NCBI RefSeq assembly: GCF_026262505.1
Contig: NC_067206.1
Location: forward strand, 12,171,507-12,235,506
Source of the DNA: Trichomonas vaginalis G3
Lineage: Eukaryota; Parabasalia; Trichomonadida; Trichomonadidae
Reading direction: 5' to 3'
Length of the DNA stretch: 64,000 bases
Position numbers and translations under genes: made by a program. The notes under the pieces are model-generated. The model did no database searches, was not told the DNA's origin, and was given only the letters and a program-made list of their open reading frames with translations. Below, one piece after another: positions 51,788-60,889 of the stretch (its first letter is position 1; each line of letters begins with the position of its first letter).

Positions 51788-53434
51788 TTATAATTCTGGA
51801 TTGAAATCAGCTGTATACTTTTCCTGTTCCTCATATAATTCTTTAAGTTGCTTAATTGTGTCTTCAAGAGTAGGAATATCATCACTTTCGTCAGCAATCT
51901 TTGTGACTTTCTCTGATATCTTATTCGCTGATTCGATTGCGTCACCTTTTGCGTTAGAAACTAATTCATCAGCCAAAACTCTGATTTTTGCCTTCATTTC
52001 CATAACTTTTCTGGTCCTACTTTCAAACGAGATTATAGAATTTACGAAATCCTTTGAAGATTCGAATTCTTCAGTAGGAACCGAAGTAGAAAAGTTGATT
52101 GGCTTGCATTCCAAGGTCGCAGACAGGCACCAATCAACAGAAACAAGCTGTGGAAGAGGGGGATCAAGCTCTAAAAAGCCATTTATGCTATCACCTTTGA
52201 GATGATCGAATTTACTTATGTTGTCTAAGTGAAATTCGGCGATCTTTGGGTCTGTTCCTATTGGAATCTCAGATTTATCAGCTTCAAATACGATATCATT
52301 GCAAATTGTGTCATCTAATTTCATCATTTTGACGCATTTGCCTCCTTTATCGCAATAATGCTGGGACACGGACTTGCAGCGAACATCCATGGTGTAAATT
52401 GGGCATCTAATGATCAGAACTGGCCATTCCATGTTAGTTGCCATGATTTGAGCCATTAAAGCACCTCCTAGAGCGTTTGTATCAACATAAGCAAGTTCTC
52501 TACTTATTTCCATTTGTGTTGCGGTTTTAACTGCTTCTTCAACTAAAGATAATTTCGAAGCTCCGCCAATTAACTGGACTAAATCAACTTTTTCGCCATT
52601 TAGAGCTATATTGATGATTCTCTGGAGTTCATCAAGTTCGTTTGATATTGTTTCTGCTTCAACTCTTCCGTTTTGGACTAATTTCATTGCTTTTCTGAAA
52701 GAAATCGATTTTTCTTTGGCCAAAGCTCGTGCAAACGCGAAGCTTCCTGTTTCTTCCGACCATTCATAAGATGTAAGGTTTGCAATATATCCTGTCTCGT
52801 TCAAATAAAAATCTACACGAAATGCAGAAGCATGAGAGGCTCCAACGTCAATAAACAAGACGGAATGGTTCTTTCCGGAAAATCTATCGAGATTCTTATG
52901 TGCATATGCGTATGAGATGGCGTGGAAGTCATCAAAAAGTCCTAAGAAAGGAATATTAGCAATATAGATGGCTCTCATGATATCTTTGCGCTGATTATAT
53001 GTATAGTAGGCTGGAATTGTAAATGAAACTCCTTCATAGCCAATGAATTCTTTCGAAGAAAGAAGATCTTGGATTAATAATGAAAAAAGCTCTGATGATG
53101 TGGCAATCTTTGGTATCTCGATGCCATCTGTGTTGTTTCGACCTAACAAATAACCTAAATATGGTGATCCTGTTGATGGATTGTATTTCAGATTTTGAAT
53201 TGAAGGATTTCCGTATTTAACTTGAAGATTTGAGATATTGTCTGCTTTTAAGTGACCATCAGGGACATCTTTTGTCTTGAAACTCACAGAATTAGGAGTC
53301 ATTGTTGAGCCTTGACGATTTGAAACCATTGAAGGGGTTCCTGATGCCCAAATCTTTGCTCCACGAACAAATTGTGATCCAATATCGAAGTTTATATAGT
53401 GTGCTAATGATGAAGATAGTAAAATAAATAACAT
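51788..53434 (-). CDS. Grp170/Lhs1-like divergent Hsp70, ER lumen
   Basis: 548 aa. Large ER Hsp70 relatives (Grp170, HYOU1, Lhs1) act as nucleotide exchange factors and holdases for BiP. A signal peptide (MLFILLSSSLAHY) is followed by a divergent phosphate-1 loop (FDIGSQFVRG), a VLFIDVGASHASAF phosphate-2 motif, and LVQLIGGASKLSLVEEAV, matching the Hsp70 IGGASRIPxV signature. The C-terminal part is a helical, Glu/Lys-rich region (after EESSKD-like segments) without a typical SBD or EEVD, and with no obvious HDEL-type retention signal (it ends FNPEL). Shorter than animal Grp170. It might bind nucleotide poorly. An initiator-like TCAGATTTGAAATG overlaps the start. Confidence 0.82.
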   Translation of the reverse strand: MLFILLSSSLAHYINFDIGSQFVRGAKIWASGTPSMVSNRQGSTMTPNSVSFKTKDVPDGHLKADNISNLQVKYGNPSIQNLKYNPSTGSPYLGYLLGRNNTDGIEIPKIATSSELFSLLIQDLLSSKEFIGYEGVSFTIPAYYTYNQRKDIMRAIYIANIPFLGLFDDFHAISYAYAHKNLDRFSGKNHSVLFIDVGASHASAFRVDFYLNETGYIANLTSYEWSEETGSFAFARALAKEKSISFRKAMKLVQNGRVEAETISNELDELQRIINIALNGEKVDLVQLIGGASKLSLVEEAVKTATQMEISRELAYVDTNALGGALMAQIMATNMEWPVLIIRCPIYTMDVRCKSVSQHYCDKGGKCVKMMKLDDTICNDIVFEADKSEIPIGTDPKIAEFHLDNISKFDHLKGDSINGFLELDPPLPQLVSVDWCLSATLECKPINFSTSVPTEEFESSKDFVNSIISFESRTRKVMEMKAKIRVLADELVSNAKGDAIESANKISEKVTKIADESDDIPTLEDTIKQLKELYEEQEKYTADFNPEL

Positions 53435-53605
53435 TTCAAATCTGATTTTTTGTCGACAAAAATTACGGCAAATCTCACACCCGTAAATAAAAATTGATAC
53501 AGGTGTAAACCACCAAAATTAGAGATATAAAATATAGTGATATGAAAGAGAAATGATTGTAATATCGTAAAAAAATTGAATGAAGTTTATTTTTCATAAT
53601 TTTAA

Positions 53606-53836
53606 ATGAGCTCGAAAGAGAAAAGCAAGCATCTTCATCACGATCGCAGTGACAAAGAACGTAAGGAAAATGATCATAAGGATAAGGACTCCAAGAAAGA
53701 AAAGAAATCGAAGAAGGGTGATGATGATTCTAAAGCAGCTCAAGAACCAATGCCACAGTGGGCACAACTTCCAGTGAATAAAAATGATGATCCTTTCCGC
53801 GATGACTTCGAAGTTGAAATCAAATTCAAGGAATAA
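53606..53836 (+). CDS. Small Lys/Asp-rich disordered protein, unknown
   Basis: 76 aa. The N-terminal 45 residues are KEK/DKD-type low complexity (MSSKEKSKHLHHDRSDKER); the C-terminal part is ordered-looking (MPQWAQLPVNKNDDPFRDDF and VEIKFKE). No family is recognised. It is divergent from the Hsp70-like gene, sharing a 171-bp intergenic region. Confidence 0.7.
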   Translation: MSSKEKSKHLHHDRSDKERKENDHKDKDSKKEKKSKKGDDDSKAAQEPMPQWAQLPVNKNDDPFRDDFEVEIKFKE

Positions 53837-54238
53837 AAAATGATGACAACCTTCCTCATGTATATATCAAAACTGCAAGCTTTAAATCTTCATTATTAGT
53901 AAAAACAAACAGTCACACAAATTTACCAAGTAAAAAAATCAAATTTGTATACATATTTTTAATTTTTTGGATTCCGATAGATAATTCAACTATAGTTTGC
54001 ATAGATTAGGCACAAAGAAAATTTCAGGTATATAAATTTATTCTTAACCACATTGAAAATTTAATTGGGAAATTATTTGCTACTCTGATGATTATTCTAA
54101 TTAATTTGTAATCGAGTCTATACATTGTTTCATTATATCGAAGTGTTATTATGATACAATGTATATTTTTCGTTGATTTCACGGATTTTTTCTTTTTAAT
54201 TAGGGGGAGAAAAATTTTAATCCCCCTTCATAATATAA
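53837..54238. other. Intergenic region, no gene seen
   Basis: A/T-rich. Just upstream of the coiled-coil gene a GGGGGAG stretch (54203-54209) and CCCCC (54222-54226) form a short inverted repeat around AAAAATTTTAAT, in a promoter position. The same feature occurs in copy 1. Confidence 0.45.
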
Positions 54239-55240
54239 ATGAATTCTGTACCTCCAATTCCAATTGATTCTATACCGCAAAGACAACCATCAGGGATGGG
54301 GGCGAGCGTTCAAGTGTATATAGATAACTTTGTGAAAAGCAAAGAGCTTCCACCGCCTTCACAAAAGGCTGCAGTATTCCAATATCTAGATAAACTCAGG
54401 ATAGATGCAGCAGCGAGTCGTATGTACAAAGATGCTGCCAAATACCAACAAATTTCAAAAGATATGCAGCAAGCTTATTTCGTTGAACGCGAAATGGAGA
54501 AAATGCGAACGACATCAAGGAGAATTTCAACAGCAAGAAGTGCGCTCCAAACAAAAATATCATCAAATACGCAACAATATAACACAGAAATAGAAAATTA
54601 TAAAAATAAACGAATGAAAGAACTTCAAAAAATTAAAGAATCTCATGAAGAGCAACTTCAAGAGTTCAGTAATCATTGGAAGGACCCAAAAACAATGCTA
54701 GAATTCGCAAAACCGTCTCCTCAACTACTAAATCTTCGTAATATAGAAAAGAAACAAGTAATTCTCGGAGATTACCAAGGGGCCGAAATTGTACGCCAGA
54801 GAGCAGTTGATTTAGAAAAAATTGAAACTAAAAATGCAAATAATCGAGCTATCGCAAAAATGAATGTAGATTATCAAAATTTGTTGCGCAAACAACAAGC
54901 AGAAATCGATAATTTCAACAAAAGGACAGAATTGCAGATTCAATTCTTTGAATCTCAAAAAAATTCTTCTGTTGCAGCGATTTCAACGCAAATCCGCCTC
55001 AATTCTACAGATCCTCCTAGACACACAAGAAAACGAAAGATTTCTTATGATCAAATCTACCAAAAATCAAAAGCTCGTCCAAAATCAGAAATAGAAGAAA
55101 TGGAACCTGAAATAACTTTGGCAACACCAAGAACTTTCTCAAAGATGATGGAGATAAGATCTATAAGCCAGGGAAGACAATTAGACCTTGATGGAATCGA
55201 TATAACACAACATATTAAGAAACCTGTAAGAATGCATTAG
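54239..55240 (+). CDS. Coiled-coil protein, trichomonad-type, unknown
   Basis: 333 aa. The N-terminus is Pro-rich (MNSVPPIPIDSIPQRQPSG) and is followed by a helical SQKAAVFQYLDKLRIDAAAS segment. A long coiled coil (about 85-255) has regularly spaced Lys/Glu/Gln and repeated NNRAIAK or LLRKQQAEIDNF patterns. The C-terminus is basic and Pro/Thr-rich (HTRKRKISYDQIYQKSK). The layout fits a large trichomonad family of hypothetical coiled-coil proteins, perhaps cytoskeletal. No specific function can be assigned. Confidence 0.8.
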   Translation: MNSVPPIPIDSIPQRQPSGMGASVQVYIDNFVKSKELPPPSQKAAVFQYLDKLRIDAAASRMYKDAAKYQQISKDMQQAYFVEREMEKMRTTSRRISTARSALQTKISSNTQQYNTEIENYKNKRMKELQKIKESHEEQLQEFSNHWKDPKTMLEFAKPSPQLLNLRNIEKKQVILGDYQGAEIVRQRAVDLEKIETKNANNRAIAKMNVDYQNLLRKQQAEIDNFNKRTELQIQFFESQKNSSVAAISTQIRLNSTDPPRHTRKRKISYDQIYQKSKARPKSEIEEMEPEITLATPRTFSKMMEIRSISQGRQLDLDGIDITQHIKKPVRMH

Positions 55241-55507
55241 ATATATTTATATTATAATAAACTGTTTGAATATTCATGTTGAAAATCATTGAAATTTTTA
55301 AAATTAACTTGTTATTCTGGAATTTGAAGGCTGAGATATCACAATATATATTACATTAAGAATTTAAATCATTTGATTGAGATCTCGCATAAGTACAAAA
55401 GATATATTTTCCATTTTTTTTAAATTGTCATTCAAGACACTATAATCACTATTAAACAAACTCTTATTGCTTAGTATAATGTTATTAGCGATATTCTGTT
55501 ATGGAAA

Positions 55508-55514
55508 TCATTTT
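55508..55514 (+). promoter_or_regulatory. Initiator deciding the start of the glycosyltransferase-like gene
   Basis: TCATTTT at 55508 lies 16 bp before ATG 55524. It would place the upstream ATG at 55479 before the transcription start, so 55524 is preferred. Confidence 0.55.
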
Positions 55515-55523
55515 TTTGAATTC

Positions 55524-56504
55524 ATGAAGAGATTGCTTTTTACTAAATTTCATTATATTATTTACGTAATCTGCGCAACTATTCCATTTCTAATAAAGTT
55601 CGAACAACCATTACCTAGACCTGTTACTGCAAAAGACTCTCATTTTTTCTGCAATCTTAATAGTTCAACAAATTCAATTACTTCATCAAAAAGAGATGTT
55701 GTTTTCTTCTACGGATCCAAATTCAGTCAAGGACTTGAGCTGGCAATTAAATCTCTTAGATCGACCGGATCAAATTGCAGAATTATTTTATTCACGCCTA
55801 CAAATTTCCAAATAACTCGCTATCAGCAATCGATGTTTCATAGTCTTCAAGTTGAAGTTATTCAAGAAAAAGATCCAAAACCAAATCGTGGAGATGTACC
55901 TCATATGATAAGATATGAATATGAACAAAAATGGTTGAAAAACAATATAAATAAAGTTGATCGCATATTTCATACTGATACTTTTGATGTTTATTTTCAA
56001 GGCGATCCATTTCATTCCCATATCAATTCTGACAGATTAACATTTGTAGTTGAACCACATTTTATTCGTTCCTGCGGTTGGAATACAAATTGGCTATCAA
56101 AATGTTATAAAGAACCAATTTTAGGACAAATGAGGCACCAATTCATCATTTGTTCAGGATCTATTGCAGGTAGAGCAGACATGTACTTAAAACTGCTCAA
56201 TTTGATGATAGATTCGCCAGAATGGAGCAGATGCTGGAATCCTTCCATGGATCAGCCAATTTTGAATACTCTAGTATGGATGGGAAATGTTACGAAGGCT
56301 GGCATCAAATACAGCTTCACAGGATGCGATAATGGCTTCTTTACAGTTCAATGGTGCGCTCTTGAGCACAAAATAAGATTTAACGAGCATGGACAAATAA
56401 TTTCACTAATGAACACCGTCCCCTCGTATGTCCATCAATATAATAGACTTGCTGATTTAACAAAAGATTTGTATAAGAGATGTCGTGTAATAGAGAGAAA
56501 ATAA
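55524..56504 (+). CDS. Type II membrane glycosyltransferase-like protein
   Basis: 326 aa from ATG 55524 (a longer frame reaches ATG 55479 or a TTG at 55467). MKRLLFTKFHY is followed by a hydrophobic anchor (IIYVICATIPFLI), giving Golgi type II topology. The catalytic domain has DRIFHTDTFDVYFQGDPF, a DxD-like acidic motif in the place typical of nucleotide-sugar transferases, then FIICSGSIAGRADMYLKLLN and WNPSMDQPILNTLVWMG, reminiscent of the SG...G and acceptor-side DQ...N motifs of such enzymes. The exact GT family and sugar are not clear. It lies between the coiled-coil gene and the 412-aa gene on the same strand. Confidence 0.65.
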   Translation: MKRLLFTKFHYIIYVICATIPFLIKFEQPLPRPVTAKDSHFFCNLNSSTNSITSSKRDVVFFYGSKFSQGLELAIKSLRSTGSNCRIILFTPTNFQITRYQQSMFHSLQVEVIQEKDPKPNRGDVPHMIRYEYEQKWLKNNINKVDRIFHTDTFDVYFQGDPFHSHINSDRLTFVVEPHFIRSCGWNTNWLSKCYKEPILGQMRHQFIICSGSIAGRADMYLKLLNLMIDSPEWSRCWNPSMDQPILNTLVWMGNVTKAGIKYSFTGCDNGFFTVQWCALEHKIRFNEHGQIISLMNTVPSYVHQYNRLADLTKDLYKRCRVIERK

Positions 56505-56801
56505 ACTTGTTTGTATATTTGGAAAGCGTATTTTTTGTTTAATAAGGTCTTAATTATATATTTGCATTGAAAATATCAACTGATTTAAGTATCATATGCT
56601 TTATTATAAACCATTCTACATAATAATGTATTTTACAATGCTTCACATGCAAAAACATTACTGTTGCCCATTGAATTGAATGTAATAATTTTATCTTTAT
56701 GAAGAGGAATTCTAGATAGGCAATTGAACAATGACACACATTATTTGTTTGGCTAAATTTATCCATTTTCTATAATATTTTGATCATTTATTTCGAGTGA
56801 G
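56505..56801. other. Intergenic region with initiator TCATTTA
   Basis: TGATCATTTATT gives TCATTTA at 56784, 18 bp before ATG 56802. The rest is A/T-rich; the minus-strand ORF 56554-56766 is taken as chance. Confidence 0.45.
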
Positions 56802-58040
56802 ATGTCTGAATCTGATGTCAAATTTGTTATAGATAGACTCTCAACGAAAATACCATTTGATGAGCTTGCCTATTCATATATATTATATTACGAAGGAAAG
56901 ATGGAGTTATCTAGACTTCATACAAAAATCAATAAATATCCACAGGATAATGGTATATTTCCTCTTTATTTTTCGAAGAAGGATAGCGAATTTATAGATT
57001 TAGAAAACAAAATATTATCAAAATACGTCAAAATTGATCAAGAATTTATTGAACAACTAAAATACGTCGATTCAGAAACATTTGAAATCAACAACGGAGT
57101 TGTTTCTATAAAAACAGAGTATACTATTGATGATTTACAGACAATACGATTACATCGAGCATTATATCGCAATTTATCAGATGATGATTGGACGAATTTA
57201 ATAAAAAATGAAACATTTTATTCATTATTCCATACATTCAAGATATCTGAAATTCCTGAGGGTGAATTTAACGTAGATAGCACGAGTTGGTTAATTCTTT
57301 CAGAAATGCCTCCAGAAGAGTTTATACTTATTTATCTTTTCGCATACGCTGGGATACATGAAATAGAGATCAAAAAACTTATTAAACTCTTCACTTCAAC
57401 GAGTTTTACGATTTTATTTGATTCAGTTCCTTGTATTAAGTTAATTCCAGATTTAGCACATGTCATAGAAAATTCCTCACTATTCTATATGATTGGAACC
57501 AAATTATGTCTTCATCCTCCAATAATTTGGAAAAATAATCAAACAGGAACTTACGATATTAAGCCATACAGGCATCCAGAGGGAAATTTCAGGTATATAA
57601 AATCACCAGCTATCAAAATTACAAGGAGAATTGAAAACAAAAACAAAACAGACCAAATTGATTTTGAAAAACCGTTCAAAGAATTTAGAAATCATACCAA
57701 TGGCACTCCATTCAGAATATATGAACTTTACGAATACTCATTACTGCATTTTGCAAGTGAAAATATCCCTATTACTCCAGAACTTAGAAATAACTTACTA
57801 TCTAAATGCTATGCCGTAGTTACTGAAGTTCTAGATGATGATAAACAGGATATTGTCCCAAGACTTAAATTTAATCAGCATGATTTTGATAAAATATTAG
57901 AAATTGATCAAAACGAAGAGTTTAATAAAATTATTAATAAGAAATTGCCTAAAGTTGCAGATGAATTGGCTGATTTAGCCGATTTCGACCATATCAATGA
58001 CCAAACAAAATATAGATTCAACACTCCTTCGGATTTATAA
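56802..58040 (+). CDS. 412-aa protein, unknown
   Basis: Not recognised. Starts MSESDVKFVIDRLSTKIPFDE. Acidic, with alternating helical and Tyr/Phe/Ile-rich segments (for example EEFILIYLFAYAGIHEIEIKK without a true transmembrane run), and it ends FNTPSDL. A central segment (LFDSVPCIKLIPDLAHVIEN) and a later Pro-containing block (KPYRHPEGNFRYIKSPAIK) look like folded domains. The first 20 codons also occur at 45247, where the gene is cut. Initiator at 56784. Confidence 0.75.
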   Translation: MSESDVKFVIDRLSTKIPFDELAYSYILYYEGKMELSRLHTKINKYPQDNGIFPLYFSKKDSEFIDLENKILSKYVKIDQEFIEQLKYVDSETFEINNGVVSIKTEYTIDDLQTIRLHRALYRNLSDDDWTNLIKNETFYSLFHTFKISEIPEGEFNVDSTSWLILSEMPPEEFILIYLFAYAGIHEIEIKKLIKLFTSTSFTILFDSVPCIKLIPDLAHVIENSSLFYMIGTKLCLHPPIIWKNNQTGTYDIKPYRHPEGNFRYIKSPAIKITRRIENKNKTDQIDFEKPFKEFRNHTNGTPFRIYELYEYSLLHFASENIPITPELRNNLLSKCYAVVTEVLDDDKQDIVPRLKFNQHDFDKILEIDQNEEFNKIINKKLPKVADELADLADFDHINDQTKYRFNTPSDL

Positions 58041-58385
58041 ATACATGTTTTTTTGTAAGATAAACAATTATGTTATATTTGTTTCAATAAACATAAGTTT
58101 TCAAATATCAATTTAAACAATACACATGTAAATTGATGAGAAGATCATAGCTATATTACATTCATTCATATTTTTTTATTCTAGTTCATCAAAACAAGAT
58201 ACCTGATGTACAAACATTATTGACTTAGAAATGAGACTTAAATGTTTTGATATGTACAATGAGATGCATTTACTTATATATTAACATATTATAAGTAGTA
58301 TAATTGGATGCTATTCTTAAGAATGGAGTTATAACAGTAGTGATAAGTTTATAAAATAAGCGAAAAAGTGACAATATTTTTTATA
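58041..58385. other. Intergenic region, no gene seen
   Basis: A/T-rich. AAAAAGTGACAA (58363-58374), the reverse complement of the initiator core, lies 12 bp before the next ATG in the same place as in other trichomonad promoters here (5844 gene). Nothing else can be supported. Confidence 0.4.
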
Positions 58386-58751
58386 ATGAGTGTTCCAAAC
58401 AAATGCGATGGAGCTTTAGCCGATCTACTTTTATCAAAATTCGATACTGAAATGGAAATGACCAAAAATGTTATTTCCCATCAATTAGATGGAAGAAATT
58501 TTCGTTATTATACTATTACTTACGGAAATGAAATTGCCAATATACAACTTCAACAAATGCGTCACAAATATCATCTTTTACAACGACAATATATATTAAA
58601 ATCCTTAGAATTAAATACAAAAATGGAACCTTCAAAGAAAAAAGAAATCATTCAAACACTTGATTGTCTGAATGGCTTAATTTATTATGACTATCAAATG
58701 GCCAAAAAAGCTGTTAACAATCTCAAAATTATCACAGAAAATAACTTATAA
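58386..58751 (+). CDS. 121-aa helical protein, unknown
   Basis: From ATG 58386 (a GTG at 58368 is rejected). MSVPNKCDGALADLL is followed by helices with IANIQLQQMRHKYHLLQRQY and LDCLNGLIYYDYQMAKKAV, probably an all-alpha bundle. No transmembrane segment and no recognised family. Confidence 0.65.
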   Translation: MSVPNKCDGALADLLLSKFDTEMEMTKNVISHQLDGRNFRYYTITYGNEIANIQLQQMRHKYHLLQRQYILKSLELNTKMEPSKKKEIIQTLDCLNGLIYYDYQMAKKAVNNLKIITENNL

Positions 58752-58980
58752 CATTTAACATAGCGACCTCTTACCATTAAATTTTGTCAAGTTTTTTTGT
58801 TTGTATACTATATAGACTAAATTATTGTTATTTTACAAAAAAATATTATTTTATTCATAGCAAAACACATAAAATTAAATAAACTCTTTGTTTTCCATAT
58901 AGAAAAGCCCAATTTTATATTGATATGAAATATTTATATATAATACAGGTATCTCCCCCTTTTTTGGTGTAAGTCCAATT

Positions 58981-59014
58981 ATGGCCGATTATTTTTCTGA
59001 GAAAATTCGGCCAT
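58981..59014. repeat. Inverted repeat in promoter region
   Basis: Arms ATGGCCGATT and AAATTCGGCCAT around a TTTTTCTGAG loop, immediately upstream of the Myb-type boxes. Could be a protein-binding site or hairpin. Confidence 0.6.
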
Positions 59015-59015
59015 T

Positions 59016-59037
59016 TAACGATAGGCGATTTACGATA
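59016..59037 (+). promoter_or_regulatory. Two Myb recognition-like elements
   Basis: TAACGATA (59016-59023) and TTACGATA (59030-59037), spaced 14 bp, match the MRE core (TAACGA) studied in the T. vaginalis ap65-1 promoter. They lie 38-59 bp before the ATG, just upstream of the TCAGTCAAATAG initiator region (59062). Suggests Myb control of the next gene. Confidence 0.55.
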
Positions 59038-59074
59038 AGAATTTAAAAATCTGAAGAAAGGTCAGTCAAATAGC

Positions 59075-60313
59075 ATGAGTGCTTACACTGAAGTCTACAA
59101 GAATCTCGTTCAAAAAGGTCTCGTTGATGAGGCATATCCAGTTGATGGTCTCTGCGTCCAACTTCCAAATGGCTGGTATGGTATCCACGCAATCATTGAC
59201 AATTATGCCAATCAACTTAAAGAAATCGGCTATGATGAGGAAATGGTTCCATCTGTTGCCACAAATACAATTTACTCTAAGGTTCCACAAGAACTCCAGG
59301 GTAATGTTGTTGAAAACGTTTTCAAGATCACACACACAGGTCTCCACAAGCTTGATGATCCATACTTCATGGCTAACCGCCCAGATCTTATCCTCCCACA
59401 GATCGAAATGAATAATGCTCGTTCATATCGTAACCTCCCAATTCTCCGCATTGCTGGAGGCTTCCGTTACAACAACCTCACTGCCACAAACAAATACGCC
59501 CTCATTACAGACATTGAGCAACCGGCCAAGGATGTTGTTGGCATTGTCTTCTCAGAACAAGACTACTTAGCCGAAGTCAAGCGCGATCTTGACATCCTCT
59601 ACAAGATCCTCCGCGAGGACTGCAAGCTCACAACATTTTCCGTTCGCCGCCACCATTCTATTGTTGTTTTCGCCATCTTCCCGAACGGCCAAGTTCTCGA
59701 GATCGCTACAGTCCGCCTCTACTACCAATCCCTCTCCGAAGCCCTCGATTTCAAGGTCCTCGGCCCAGACGGAAAATTCCAATTCCCACATATCTTCAAC
59801 ATCAACATCGGCTCTCGTGCATTCGCCGCTTCCGTTGTTGCCCACTCTACAGCCGACAGAATTGTCCTTCCAAAGGCTCTCATGCGCGCTCACGGTGTTG
59901 CATACAACTTCCCAGTTGATCTCAAGACAGTCCGCGTCGACCTTATCAACAAGGACTTCACACAGGAGAGATTCAACCGCCAGTTAGAGCAGGGCCTCGT
60001 CTTCGCTCTCGTCAAGGCTGACAATGGAGTCAAAGTCATCACAGAGAGCGGCGAAACAGTTGTCGCTGAGGCTGAACTCGAACAGAAGCTTACAGAAATC
60101 CTCGACGCTCGTGAAAAGAAGATCGAGGAACAGTCAAATGCTGCTTATGCTAAGCTTTACTCCGAAAACATCTCATTCGTCGATTCTGAAGACGCAAAGC
60201 TTGAGGAAGGAAAGGTTATCCTTGGCCTCGTCATGAAGGAACAGGATAACATCTCTGTACCAGAGGAAAAGAAGTATGCTGTAGCAGTTCCTCTTGTTGA
60301 ACTCCACCACTAA
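59075..60313 (+). CDS. Prolyl-tRNA-synthetase-like protein, catalytically degenerate
   Basis: 412 aa. It follows the eukaryotic/archaeal ProRS class II core: YPVDGLCVQLPNGWYGIH (about 21-38), KEIGYDEEMVPSV, NRPDLILPQ where ProRS has RPTSE, RSYRNLPI in the SYRDLPLKI block, GGFRYNN at motif 2 (Arg kept, Glu replaced), then GQVLEIATVRLYYQSLSEAL and IVLPKALMRAHG at the motif 3 side. There is no normal anticodon-binding domain; the C-terminal 100 residues are charged helices. Loss of motif 2 and proline-pocket residues suggests that it is inactive as a synthetase. Codons strongly favour C at the third position, as in very highly expressed genes. A non-synthetase role is inferred. Confidence 0.72.
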   Translation: MSAYTEVYKNLVQKGLVDEAYPVDGLCVQLPNGWYGIHAIIDNYANQLKEIGYDEEMVPSVATNTIYSKVPQELQGNVVENVFKITHTGLHKLDDPYFMANRPDLILPQIEMNNARSYRNLPILRIAGGFRYNNLTATNKYALITDIEQPAKDVVGIVFSEQDYLAEVKRDLDILYKILREDCKLTTFSVRRHHSIVVFAIFPNGQVLEIATVRLYYQSLSEALDFKVLGPDGKFQFPHIFNINIGSRAFAASVVAHSTADRIVLPKALMRAHGVAYNFPVDLKTVRVDLINKDFTQERFNRQLEQGLVFALVKADNGVKVITESGETVVAEAELEQKLTEILDAREKKIEEQSNAAYAKLYSENISFVDSEDAKLEEGKVILGLVMKEQDNISVPEEKKYAVAVPLVELHH

Positions 60314-60691
60314 ATTTAGAAGATAAAAATAATAATTAGAGAATTCAAAAAAATTTACGAACTTAAACAATTTATATCAATCAATAAAAAAATTTACTTT
60401 TCTATATAATAAAAATTGATGATTTCTACTTCATCATTCAAATCTTGTGTATTCATTCTTTGCATCTATGATATTATTGGAAGAGAAAATTATTCATCAA
60501 CTAAATCAAATATTTTCAAGATGAAGCATTAGATTGAGATGTAATTGAACTATCACTCTTTAATAATGTAACAATGAAATAGCTGAGCTTCCTATTGCAT
60601 ATAATAAAGATATCAAAGAAATAAACTGAGATAGTTGAATTAACACTGTAAATAACATTGAGGATTTTAGTTCAACTTCATCTCTCACAAA
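60314..60691. other. Intergenic region, A/T-rich
   Basis: 3' side of the ProRS-like gene. No gene seen; scattered short motifs resemble ankyrin-gene debris. Confidence 0.35.
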
Positions 60692-60889
60692 TTGTTAATT
60701 AAAGATAGAGGAATTAAAACACCCCTTCATTATGCAGCAGAATGCAATAGTTTAACTTCTTATTGTGCAATTGATATATGTGAGATTATAAAGAAAAATG
60801 CAAAACAAAATGAAATAAATAATTATTTTTTACAACAAAAAACAAACAGTAATTCTAAAGAGTATTATCTTCAAGAGGCTGCAATATGA
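60692..60889 (+). pseudogene. Ankyrin repeat remnant
   Basis: Contains GIKTPLHYAAECNSLTSYCA and DICEIIKKNAKQ, a recognisable ankyrin unit without a start or complete repeats. The 3' part overlaps the end of the Rad1-like gene on the other strand by 35 bp. A dead fragment of the ankyrin superfamily. Confidence 0.7.

Larger units (their letters stand above)
47564..56865. repeat. Direct duplication, copy 2 (reading frames intact)
   Basis: Clean version of 36091-45306. Every host gene in it is open from start to stop, and the sequence continues uninterrupted into the complete 412-aa gene. Confidence 0.9.

Noticed and set aside
59567..59893. 108-aa minus ORF and two plus-strand alternative frames inside the ProRS-like gene
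   Set aside because: Caused by the strong codon bias of the real gene.
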